The notes under the pieces are model-generated. The model was not told the origin of the DNA, made no database searches, and was given only the letters and a program-made list of their open reading frames with translations. 64,000 nucleotides of DNA from Monosiga brevicollis MX1 (taxonomy: Eukaryota > Opisthokonta > Choanoflagellata > Craspedida > Salpingoecidae). The DNA lies in the NCBI RefSeq assembly GCF_000002865.3, contig NW_001865041.1, positions 144,486 through 208,485 on the forward strand, in the 5' to 3' direction. A program made the position numbers and the translations under genes. Below are positions 21,780-31,205 of the stretch, piece by piece; within the stretch, counting starts at the first letter, position 1, and the number at the start of each line of letters is the position of its first letter.

Positions 21780-23222
21780 ATGGCCGCCTTGCCGCCTGTG
21801 AGCACCGGCTTTTTTGCGGGCAACACTCTTGCATCCTCCATGAATGACCGCGCCGCTGCCGCCATCAACAGCAACAACAACTACCCCGGCTGGGGCATCA
21901 GCAACAACAACAACGCAAACGACAACAACGACAACAGCAAGATCGACAAGAGCGACAACAGCGACAGGAATAACAACAACCACAACTTGGGCGGGATTGA
22001 ACTTCCACTTTGGTCCCCCTCACTGATTCTCAATTCGCCCACATGGTTGGCGGCCATCACCTCGGCTGGCGCGGCAGACGGCCATGAGCAAAACACAGCC
22101 TTCAACGGCACGCACTTTTTCAATAACTGGCAAGCCTCATCGGCTCAAGCTCAAGAGCCAGCTCAGTATCGGGCTAAGCAATGTATCCTTGCCTTCAACC
22201 CCACTCGGCCCGAGCCCTGTTGTGCGTCTCCCACCATGGCCTTGCCTGGGGGCGATGTGCCGATCAAGCCGAATACGCTACCGCGCGGAAGCGGTGCGAG
22301 CCTCTCTTCGTCAATGGATGGAGTTGGTCACCAATGGCAGCCTGCAAGCAAAGCTACGGGAGCAGATGCTTATCCATCGGCCAAACGTGCGCACCACGAG
22401 GACAGCTGCCGCACGCCGAGCCCGGCATCCATTGGTTGCGCTCTCTCACCGCTTCTCGAGGCCGCGGATACTGCTGACGCGGCCGGAGCCTCGCCCTCCC
22501 AACCCCTTGAGCAACTCTGTGCTCTCTTGCAAGAGACCCCAGCTGAGCGTGAGATTGAGTCCCAAGTCACATCTAACCAGGCCAACTTGATTCTATCGTC
22601 GCCCTCACCAGGCGATGAGGCTGAGCACTCGGCCTCATGTGTGCTCTCCGCCCTGCACGAGGTGGTCCTGCCATCTGCCGACGTGGTTCAGGACTCTGCC
22701 CTGGGTTACGAGTCGGGAACTGATGCGTCAGTGCATTTGGTAGCGCCTTCGATTCCCACTGCCGTGGACACGGATATCCTGGCTTCAAATCCAGTGCAGT
22801 CTTCGACCTTGGTGGATTTTGGGGTTGACCTCGAGCTACTTGAAGAAGAGACCACGCGCGAGGCGCTAAGCGCCGCGTTTGAGGCCACACCGTCAACCCA
22901 AGCTTCCAAGCCGGCCTTAACATCAACCACCGCTGCCAGCAGCTCCAAGCGCGCTCCGCGTCGCCGGCGACGCCGACGCCACCGGGTGCGACGTCGCATG
23001 GCCGAGTTACCGCCGAGCCAGCAGCAGCGTCAGCGCGACCAAGCTCGTATTGCGGCTCAGCGACGTCGAGCCAAGCAACTGGCCTCTGATGCCCGTGTGG
23101 AAAGCGCCATCGAACGGGCGTTGGCCCGTCGCCAGTTGCTAGAGCAACTCCAGGCAGATCTGGCCTCGCAGCTCGAGGTACTGCGCGGCGTTGTGCGCCA
23201 GCGCTATGGGACCCGCACATAA
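21780..23222 (+). CDS. Atypical bZIP-like protein 1 (480 residues)
   Basis: A single open frame from ATG 21780 (GCATGG) to TAA 23220-23222. The first 380 residues are low-complexity: an Asn/Asp-rich tract near residues 40-70, then Ser, Pro and Ala-rich acidic sequence with an ALPGGDVPIKP motif. A basic block APRRRRRRRHRVRRR is followed by ELPPSQQQRQRDQ, then ARIAAQRRRAKQ and a helical stretch with heptad Leu/Ile/Val (AIERALARRQLLEQLQADL). This has the order of a bZIP domain, but the invariant Asn of the basic region is Ala here. The block is shared with the gene at 26488. It is most likely a nuclear DNA-binding protein, though that is inference; a non-DNA-binding coiled coil is the alternative. 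Confidence 0.75.
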   Translation: MAALPPVSTGFFAGNTLASSMNDRAAAAINSNNNYPGWGISNNNNANDNNDNSKIDKSDNSDRNNNNHNLGGIELPLWSPSLILNSPTWLAAITSAGAADGHEQNTAFNGTHFFNNWQASSAQAQEPAQYRAKQCILAFNPTRPEPCCASPTMALPGGDVPIKPNTLPRGSGASLSSSMDGVGHQWQPASKATGADAYPSAKRAHHEDSCRTPSPASIGCALSPLLEAADTADAAGASPSQPLEQLCALLQETPAEREIESQVTSNQANLILSSPSPGDEAEHSASCVLSALHEVVLPSADVVQDSALGYESGTDASVHLVAPSIPTAVDTDILASNPVQSSTLVDFGVDLELLEEETTREALSAAFEATPSTQASKPALTSTTAASSSKRAPRRRRRRRHRVRRRMAELPPSQQQRQRDQARIAAQRRRAKQLASDARVESAIERALARRQLLEQLQADLASQLEVLRGVVRQRYGTRT

Positions 23223-24792
23223 ATTTTGGGGCTCTGCTCGTACTCGGTGGCTTCTTTGTTTAGCTTTGCTACTGTGGCTACTCAGGTATGCCTTGTTTCT
23301 TCTTTCTGATAGTCTTCTTCTGATAACAGTGACCATATTATTTAGCCGGCACTAAGACTCCCGGCACTTGGCGTTTTCCCCCCCCCCTGATAAAATCTTG
23401 TCTCTTTTGCACTAGCGCGCTTAGCTCTGGCACCTCTTTTTTTTTCTTTCTTTTGTGACCGAAACTGTTTTCTTGTACCGCTTGTTCTCTGTGGCGTCCG
23501 CCCCTTGGTTCAAAGCCAAGCTTGCCTTGGCCCGTGGAACAAGAGCAGCCTTGACCCACACTTGTAGCTGCCACATCGTTCTGAGAACAACAAGCCGTTT
23601 GTTTATTGCTGTGCATTTGTTATTACTTGCAGTGTGCGTTGCTGCTATGAGTTTCCCATATGACGACCGAGTCGATTCGTGAATGCAACTTTGAGTCTTG
23701 TGATTTGAAATGAGACAGGGATCAAGGGCAATGTGGCAGACAAGATGACTTCAAGTCATGGCAGGTAGGAAGTAGATGGATCCCAGCCATGACTGCATCC
23801 TGCCATCATGAATTACGTGGCCCAGGATGCCTTGATCGTGGCCACGTGAGCGGTTCAACATCGTGCTCTACACCACCGCGGGGAGGAGGGGCTGACGCTG
23901 TTGGTGTAGCCAAATGGGGCTCTGTTCCCATTCGTCATGCCCGTCCGCGTAGGCCTTGATCAGAAATGAAGCAACACGCAACACCCTGCTTGGGCACCAC
24001 TCGGGGTCGTGGCGGATGACACTGTCAAGCTGCAGGTGCTCGGCATTTCGTCAAGGGCCAAGGAAGATGTGTTTGTGAACAAAAATTATTTCATCAATGT
24101 CCACCGTAGGTACGACCCATCACATCATGGGAATGGAGAGCGTTTCAGCGAGAGCGTGTCTTGATTCTGTGCGTGGAGTCATTTGATTCTGCAACCGTGC
24201 ATGACACTAAAGTTCATCACCATGTCCTGCAGCCAAAAACAAACCAAACGTCGCCCTGCCCCCAAAATCGCCCAACCTCCCCACTCCAATCTTCCTTCTT
24301 GGCAGTCGCCAAACCAGTCAGTCAGTGTCGAGCGTCTCGAGCTCACCCATCATCCATCCAAACCATCGACTCACAAAATCATGCGATTTTCCAGCATGCC
24401 GAGTGGCACTAACCCCCCTCCCTTTTCGTGTGATGTTGAGTCTCTTGGTTTTTGGTCGATGCCTGTTTGCTGACTTCTCTTCAACACGACGGGCTTTGGG
24501 CCAGCTTGCTGATGGAGCTGGGCGCTCGTTTGGGTGCTCGGGTAAGCGGTCTTGGGCTGGGCGATAGCATGAAACAGAGCGACAGAAGCTACGGTGAGGC
24601 AGAAGATTGATTTTCCCACACCAATGATCGTCATCCCAGCCACCCTACCAGAGGGGTAGAATAGTGGGGCACACACTTTATTCGCTACCCCATCCCAACC
24701 CTTCTTTCGACCGGCGACGTCGACGACGCGAAATCAGGTGGCGTGTCAGTGTGCAGCCGCCCATGACTGCCCTGCCTCAAATATCACGTTGA
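23223..24792. other. Spacer between bZIP-like gene 1 and the assembly gap
   Basis: T-rich 3' sequence of bZIP-like gene 1 to about 23700, then about 1 kb without a supportable gene. From about 24700 it contains GACGTC (near 24716), an inverted repeat (24793-24842) and two CACATGAC copies (near 24940 and 24950), so it may be part of the promoter of the second bZIP-like gene. Confidence 0.45.
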
Positions 24793-24842
24793 TCGCCAAT
24801 TCGGCAAAGGATGCCACCCAGCCCCGTTCGCCGAATTGGCGA
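24793..24842. repeat. Perfect 13-bp inverted repeat with CCAAT core
   Basis: TCGCCAATTCGGC at 24793-24805 is the exact reverse complement of GCCGAATTGGCGA at 24830-24842, with a 24-bp spacer. Each arm is itself nearly palindromic around AATT. It lies upstream of the bZIP-like gene at 26488. Confidence 0.7.
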
Positions 24843-25140
24843 ACTTTCCCATCACCTCGTCGTTGGCACGTCGTTGGCAAAAAAAAAAAAAATGGTCATC
24901 CCCTTCTTGCGTATTTGAGCTGACACCCCTCTCTCGTCACATGACCCCTCACATGACCCAGTCAGGTGGTGGTGCATTTTTTTCCCTTCGTCCCGCTTTT
25001 GCACGTTTGCGCGTTTGATTCTTCATTTGCAGACTTCTCAGCACGCCACACCACTTCCTTTTGTTGACCGGCGACGCGGACGCTGAGGCCTCTGATGCCT
25101 CGCTGCACGCTCAACTTCCCTTTCCTCTCCCCTGTTTCCG

Positions 25141-25846
25141 NNNNNNNNNNNNNNNNNNNNNNNNNNNNNNNNNNNNNNNNNNNNNNNNNNNNNNNNNNNN
25201 NNNNNNNNNNNNNNNNNNNNNNNNNNNNNNNNNNNNNNNNNNNNNNNNNNNNNNNNNNNNNNNNNNNNNNNNNNNNNNNNNNNNNNNNNNNNNNNNNNNN
25301 NNNNNNNNNNNNNNNNNNNNNNNNNNNNNNNNNNNNNNNNNNNNNNNNNNNNNNNNNNNNNNNNNNNNNNNNNNNNNNNNNNNNNNNNNNNNNNNNNNNN
25401 NNNNNNNNNNNNNNNNNNNNNNNNNNNNNNNNNNNNNNNNNNNNNNNNNNNNNNNNNNNNNNNNNNNNNNNNNNNNNNNNNNNNNNNNNNNNNNNNNNNN
25501 NNNNNNNNNNNNNNNNNNNNNNNNNNNNNNNNNNNNNNNNNNNNNNNNNNNNNNNNNNNNNNNNNNNNNNNNNNNNNNNNNNNNNNNNNNNNNNNNNNNN
25601 NNNNNNNNNNNNNNNNNNNNNNNNNNNNNNNNNNNNNNNNNNNNNNNNNNNNNNNNNNNNNNNNNNNNNNNNNNNNNNNNNNNNNNNNNNNNNNNNNNNN
25701 NNNNNNNNNNNNNNNNNNNNNNNNNNNNNNNNNNNNNNNNNNNNNNNNNNNNNNNNNNNNNNNNNNNNNNNNNNNNNNNNNNNNNNNNNNNNNNNNNNNN
25801 NNNNNNNNNNNNNNNNNNNNNNNNNNNNNNNNNNNNNNNNNNNNNN
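25141..25846. other. Assembly gap, 706 N
   Basis: Unknown bases. The right edge opens with a poly-C run (25849-25863). Reading frames that cross the gap are meaningless. The gap lies in the spacer upstream of bZIP-like gene 2. Confidence 0.99.
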
Positions 25847-26487
25847 CACCCCCCCCCCCCCCCAGATCTCGTGTATCCCTATTGACGGGTGTGGGTAGGC
25901 CTGTCTGTCCACCGAGCCTCTTGCTTTCCATGCTATCCTCCATTCCCTGTGCCACAACTCGTGGGTCGGAACGGGAATACAGTCTTTGACTTCGTCATCG
26001 AAACTACCCAGAATACACACAACAACGACGATCGGAAACAACCTGCTCCCCGCACAGTTACTTGCCAGTCTCTGCTAGCCCCCCGCCCCAACTCACACAC
26101 ACACACATATCATCGCCTCCACGGTCTGACACGCAGCATACATTCTCACGCCACCGAGGCTCATTTTCCCTCCGCATCTCTTTTGACTCAAACCTCTCGC
26201 CAGATCACCCACCCAAAGCCACCTGTCCGTTTTTTCGAGTCATTTCTCGTTGATTCCGACGCGTATCCTGTGCGTTGCCATTTCCAAGCTCACTGAGCAT
26301 TGTCGTGCCGTTCGCTTTCCAGCCGTCGACGCATTGCAGTTGACCAGTTTCGCCTGGCCACGGAGGAGCTGCTGCAGAGGTCTTAGCAGGCATTCACTTC
26401 GTGGTTACGATCAAGGCCGCCCCGCTCAGGCAGACATTGTCTTCCCAAGCCGAGCAATTGCTGCCGGCGCGCACAGGCCATCGCATC
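25847..26487. other. Leader or promoter region of bZIP-like gene 2
   Basis: Pyrimidine-rich sequence with many short C and CA runs. No supportable reading frame. A frame continuous with the gene begins with GTG at 26401 but has no ATG before 26488. Confidence 0.45.
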
Positions 26488-27657
26488 ATGGCTGCCACAT
26501 CGTCGGCTCCCAAGCCAGGCGCCGACTTGCAATCGCCGACCCTAACAATGACTGACGAGCACTTTTTCGGATCTTTGCCTCTAAAGATGCAGGGCAACTG
26601 GGCCCGCGCCTCGGGAGCCTCCGACCCATCCTCCTCCTATATCACTACGAGTCTCCCGGAGCTGCCCTTGATCAAGCCCCAAGACTCAGCCTCTGCGGGC
26701 GCAGTCCTAGATGCACCCACCATTGCTTGGTCCCATGCCATACCAGAACCTTTCAGTCCCAGCCTTGACATGGGCAACTGGTGTGGTCCTTTGTCTGCCA
26801 CCCCCTTTGCCCCCGACCACAACGACGAGGCTGACAGCGACATGCTCATTCCCTATCACACGCCGACAACTGGCACCGACGTATCTGCCACCGGCACTAC
26901 CCCAACAGAGGGGGGCGTTCTATTGCCGGGGTTGCCCCTTGAAGCCGTGGGCTTTGATGATTTTAATATGGATGATTCGCATGATGTATCAGACCTGGAC
27001 TTTTTGACCAGCATGGCTGAGTCAGACGGACTTTCCCCCGAACAAACCCCGCTCGATCCGCCCCATTCCATCGTGGACACCAAGCAAGCAAATCAAAACG
27101 AGGCCACGGCCGCCAAGAAGCCCACCAAGCCTCGCCGCCGCCGTCGCCGCCCCGCCATTGGCGACCTACCACCAGAAAAGCAAGTTGCTCAAAGAGCAAG
27201 GGCACGCGCTGCCCTCCGACGCCGGCGAGCACGCCAGGTCGCGCAAGATGCCGTGCGCAATCATCTCTTGGCACGCGCCAATGAACGACAACGCGCCCTT
27301 CATCAAGAGCTCACGCGTCTCCATGGTCAGCGTCAAATTCTTTTGCAGTACATTATCGCCAAGCTGTCTGCGGCCTCACAACTACCGCTCAACACATCCA
27401 TCAATGACATGGCCATCGCCACTGGCAACGACAAAGCCGAGAATAACATTCCCGAGATTCAGAGCGAAACTTCCACCACAACAAGTCCCAAACCCGGTCT
27501 TCTGTCACATGTTCATGAGGCCAAAGCACCAATCAACCCCAGCGCGCGTTTGCCCCTGAAGCAAGCGCTACCTGGCGGTGACATCGAGCTTACGACCGAG
27601 CTCAATTTTGCTGATCTCGAAGGCGCTAATCTAGACCAGGCCTGGAGCGCACCATAA
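26488..27657 (+). CDS. Atypical bZIP-like protein 2 (389 residues), paralogue of the gene at 21780
   Basis: A single frame from ATG 26488 (ATCATGG) to TAA 27655-27657. The N-terminal half is acidic and Ser/Pro/Thr-rich (DDFNMDDSHDVSDLDFL), as in activation domains. The domain order then repeats that of bZIP-like protein 1: KPRRRRRRPAIG, DLPPEKQVAQRAR, ARAALRRRRARQVAQDA, and a helix ending LTRLHGQRQILLQYI. The C-terminus has QALPGGDIEL, a copy of the ALPGGD motif that lies N-terminal to the basic region in the other gene. The invariant bZIP Asn is absent. The stop codon overlaps the end of the opposite DUF952 gene by 27 bp. The transcription-factor role is an inference from composition and domain order. 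Confidence 0.75.
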   Translation: MAATSSAPKPGADLQSPTLTMTDEHFFGSLPLKMQGNWARASGASDPSSSYITTSLPELPLIKPQDSASAGAVLDAPTIAWSHAIPEPFSPSLDMGNWCGPLSATPFAPDHNDEADSDMLIPYHTPTTGTDVSATGTTPTEGGVLLPGLPLEAVGFDDFNMDDSHDVSDLDFLTSMAESDGLSPEQTPLDPPHSIVDTKQANQNEATAAKKPTKPRRRRRRPAIGDLPPEKQVAQRARARAALRRRRARQVAQDAVRNHLLARANERQRALHQELTRLHGQRQILLQYIIAKLSAASQLPLNTSINDMAIATGNDKAENNIPEIQSETSTTTSPKPGLLSHVHEAKAPINPSARLPLKQALPGGDIELTTELNFADLEGANLDQAWSAP

Positions 27658-28706
27658 GCCATCTGCATCGCGCTCAAGGGCTACTTGCTCCACAACCGCG
27701 GCCAAGTTGAGGCCCTTGACCTCTCCTGTGATATCACACCACAACATGGAAATGAGGACGCCGGCTTCTGAGTGAAATCGTGCGTTGCAAACTGTCAACT
27801 CCGCATAGCGGATGGGTCGGATGGTCTTTCTCTGTGCAGATAGAGGCGGGCTGCGCATAGTGTCCAAAACGTTGAAGGCCCGCTAAAATTATGCGTTCTT
27901 TGAGATCGTGGAGCTCCTTACCTTGCGAGTCTTTCATGTAAATATGAATGTAATCTGTACCGCGAATTCGCAGCGTGGCATCCTTTTCCTGGCGTGCATG
28001 ACATTGATCCAGTCAGCATGAGTGAAGAGAGTTTTGCACCACTCCCACGTGCGCCCTTGTGCTCTGTTCGGGCAACGGTGCGTGTGCATGTATGTATTCC
28101 AATGTGTTTCTGCAGGCGTGTCTGCAGAAGACAAAAACCAGTGTGATTTATATCCTGATAGGCTTCTTTCCATCAGTCTGATATGGTGCGCGAGCCATAT
28201 CGACTCTCCCCCTCCCTGTTATCCTTTTTGTTTTTGTCATTGCCTTGTGTCGGGCATGCTAGTTTCATTCAAGCTATACCATCCAGTCTCTGATTTGTGA
28301 GCAAAGAATCCAGCCTCTGTGCGCGCGCGCGCTTTCTCTCTCTCCCCCTCTCTCTTTTCGTATGCGCTGTCCACTCCATTCTTCATTGGAAAGGACCTTG
28401 ACAAAAAAACACGCGGATGGCTTTGAGACTGACCGTAATATCTTCTGGTGCTGGCGGCTCAGTCACCCATCGCACTTCACCTCCGTCATGTAGCTTCAAG
28501 GGGTTCACCTTTAGCACTGTCAAAGCGGGGGCGTCTGCAAAGAAGCGATTGGCCACGGGTGCCACAGCGTGCGCCCGAGACATGTGTACGTAGCCGTCCT
28601 TGGCATCGAGGGCATTGCGAAGAAACCCGGGTGTGGTCGAGGTGGCTTCGTCCTCCTTGGTTGTCAGTTTGTAGACAAAGTGCGGTTGCATGCTTGCCGC
28701 TGCCAT
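27631..28706 (-). CDS. DUF952 domain protein
   Basis: Three exons (minus strand): 28434-28706, 27922-27988, 27631-27791; phases agree, 166 residues. MAAASMQPHFVYKLTTKEDE opens the DUF952 fold, followed by GFLRNALDAKDGYVHMSRAH (family pattern GxxxxAxDxxDGFIHxS), VLKVNPLKLHDGGEVRWV and TDYIHIYMKDS, which matches the terminal FPHIYG motif. DUF952 proteins are small, mostly bacterial and plant proteins of unknown function, related to ADP-ribosyl-transferase folds as far as I recall. The first two exons are secure. The third is chosen because its phase fits and the frame is open, but its acceptor (GTTGACAG) has a weak pyrimidine tract; reading through from exon 2 to a stop at 27734 is the alternative. 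Start ATG 28706 has a good context (AAGATGG). Confidence 0.75.
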
Positions 28707-28965
28707 CTTGCTGCTGGCTGTACCTGTCCAGAGATTGCTGGCCCGCACAGCCGAACAGAACAGCACTGCATTGCCAAGGTTGATGAGTGGGACAAGACAG
28801 GGTCATTGGCGAGCGAGTGGAGACACGTGCGTCAAAATGGATGGCTGAGCAGAAGCTACAAGCCAAACGCCTTGTTTCATCTCCCTAGACATCTCAGACA
28901 AGACCTTCCCGGTCTTGCTGCCAATAGTCGAGGGCTTTACCGCGCACCATGAGCTGAGAGAGAGG

Positions 28966-29425
<460 letters not shown>

Positions 29426-29565
29426 GTATGTCGTGGTGGTGTATTTCGTCTGACATTGCGCGTTGCACCAGCGACAACTTTTTATTTTTTATTTTTTATT
29501 TTTTCGATTTTGGCAGCGCGACGGTCAGGGGGTTTGAAGGAAGGGCTATTCGACAGGTTGAAGAC

Positions 29566-30592
29566 ATGGTATGTCTGCGTTTGTGTTGATCTGCAGGGTG
29601 TTATCGCGTGTACGCAGAACCACGGAGACACGTGATGAGGGGTAGATTGATACTTTTTGCGCATGCAGACTGCCACTGTCGGCTCGCTTGCGCGGCGGCC
29701 TCCTCACCATCTCCTCTGGTCATGAGCGTGTAGGCTGCCAAAGGAGACAGCTATCCGAGCGCGCCCGGAGAAGCACCACCTGCCTATAGCAGCGGTACAT
29801 TGTATCTCTTGAATTTGTGTTTTTCTTTTTCCTCGTTTGTTTGTGAGGCAGAGTGTACTCTTGCAGTTTTGGCCGTGTTCGTTTGTCGCGAGGTGCCGTG
29901 CTCGCTCTCGGCTCATCGAAGCGTGGTGATGTGATGTGTAGGCGCAGATGGCTCCCAATCCATCCCCACAGCCTACCCTGCCGGAATGCAGAGTCCACCT
30001 CCTCAGATGGGGTATCACAATCAACAGCCTTACCCTCAGCAGCAGCAGCCCTACCCGGGCCAACAACCACCCCATCCCATGAGTCCTGCCTCGCAAGGCT
30101 ATGGTGCCCAGCCCTATGGCCAGCAGCCCTATGGCCAGCAGACCTATGGCCAGCAGCCCTATGGTCAGCAGCCACAACAGCCGTACCCAGTCCAGCAGCA
30201 GCCTGCGCAACAGGGATATGCACCGCAATCTTACCAACAACCCCACCAATCAGGTGCGCCGAGGGGGAGGTTTTGGTCTTCTCCTCTTTTTTCTTCATTC
30301 CCCTGCGCAGTTTGCCGTTTTGATTCGTACATCACGCTCGTGGCGTTTTCCTTCTTCTGGCTCATTGCCTTCCCTACAATGTCTTTCCTCCAATGTCTCA
30401 GGCCTGTCAAGTCAAGATCAAGCCACAGCAGCCCGACGGCAACGAGAGCGAGACCAGGACCGAAAGATCATGGGCTTGATCTGTGGTGGCTTTCTATGCT
30501 GCCTCTGTGTGGGCACTGATCGGGCCGCCAACATGGGCACAGCTTGCCTTGATCGCCTCCTCTGCATGGACGTTCACTGCTGGGGCTTTTAA
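29566..30592 (+). CDS. P/Q/Y/G-rich PPxY protein with a short Cys cluster (188 residues)
   Basis: Four exons: 29566-29568 (only the ATG), 29734-29794, 29942-30253, 30402-30592; all phases agree. The start MAAKGDSYPSAPGEAPPAY contains a PPAY motif, the target of WW domains in Nedd4-type ligases. A low-complexity region follows, with repeats of PYGQQ and QQPY, like prion-like or membrane-tail sequences. The C-terminal exon has a charged helix (ARRQRERDQDRK), then a Cys-rich part (GLICGGFLCCLCVG) that could be palmitoylated or be a CYSTM-like membrane anchor. No family recognised with confidence. A first exon that ends exactly after ATG is unusual; it is supported by the GTATGT donor and by phase. 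The alternative is a start at an in-frame ATG near 29985 without the PPAY part. Confidence 0.65.
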
Positions 30593-31205
30593 ACCAGTCT
30601 TTGTGTGGTCTTCCATGCGTTGCGTTCAATGCCCGGTGTTTGCACATCATGCCGTTCTCATCTTGACACATGTGTGCCTTCTTCTTGATGGCCGGGCCTT
30701 TGCATCTGTAGTTTCGTGTTGTCACAGCCGCCCTTGTTCGTTGTCAAGTTTCATATACCATTTGTCCTGGGGTGGTATGTAGATGTGTATGTGGGTGTGG
30801 CATTCTTCTGGTCCTTCACCAACCAATTCAACACCTTTTTATTTCAACAATCAAACCAGGTTCATGGCCCGGAATTCAGAATTTCGATTAGAATGATCCA
30901 AGCGAGTGTTCGGGCGTGTGAGCGAACGCACAGGATGATGGTCTTGAGAGTGGTTCCTTAAATACATGTCAAGGACCGTCCATAGACACGTTGGCAGACG
31001 CACTAGGGGCTTTCGGCCAGACCATCAGAAGCCACACAGGCTCAGGGCCTCTCATCGGTGATTTGAATAGATCGGGGCCAGATTAAAGTCCGTCGTGGGT
31101 TGATGGTGCAACATGCTGCGACAGATCTAGTCACAGTCCAAGCAGACCATCAAGGGCGTGGCGAATAAGGATTATGCGACCCGCCTTGCCACACAGGCCC
31201 GACTT
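30593..31205. other. 3' spacer between convergent genes
   Basis: T-rich then mixed sequence between the PPxY protein gene and ARMH3. No gene or motif seen. Confidence 0.6.

Noticed and set aside
24962-26041. Frames crossing the 706-N gap on both strands
   Set aside because: Their length comes from N positions being read as open; the real flanking parts are short and non-coding in character.
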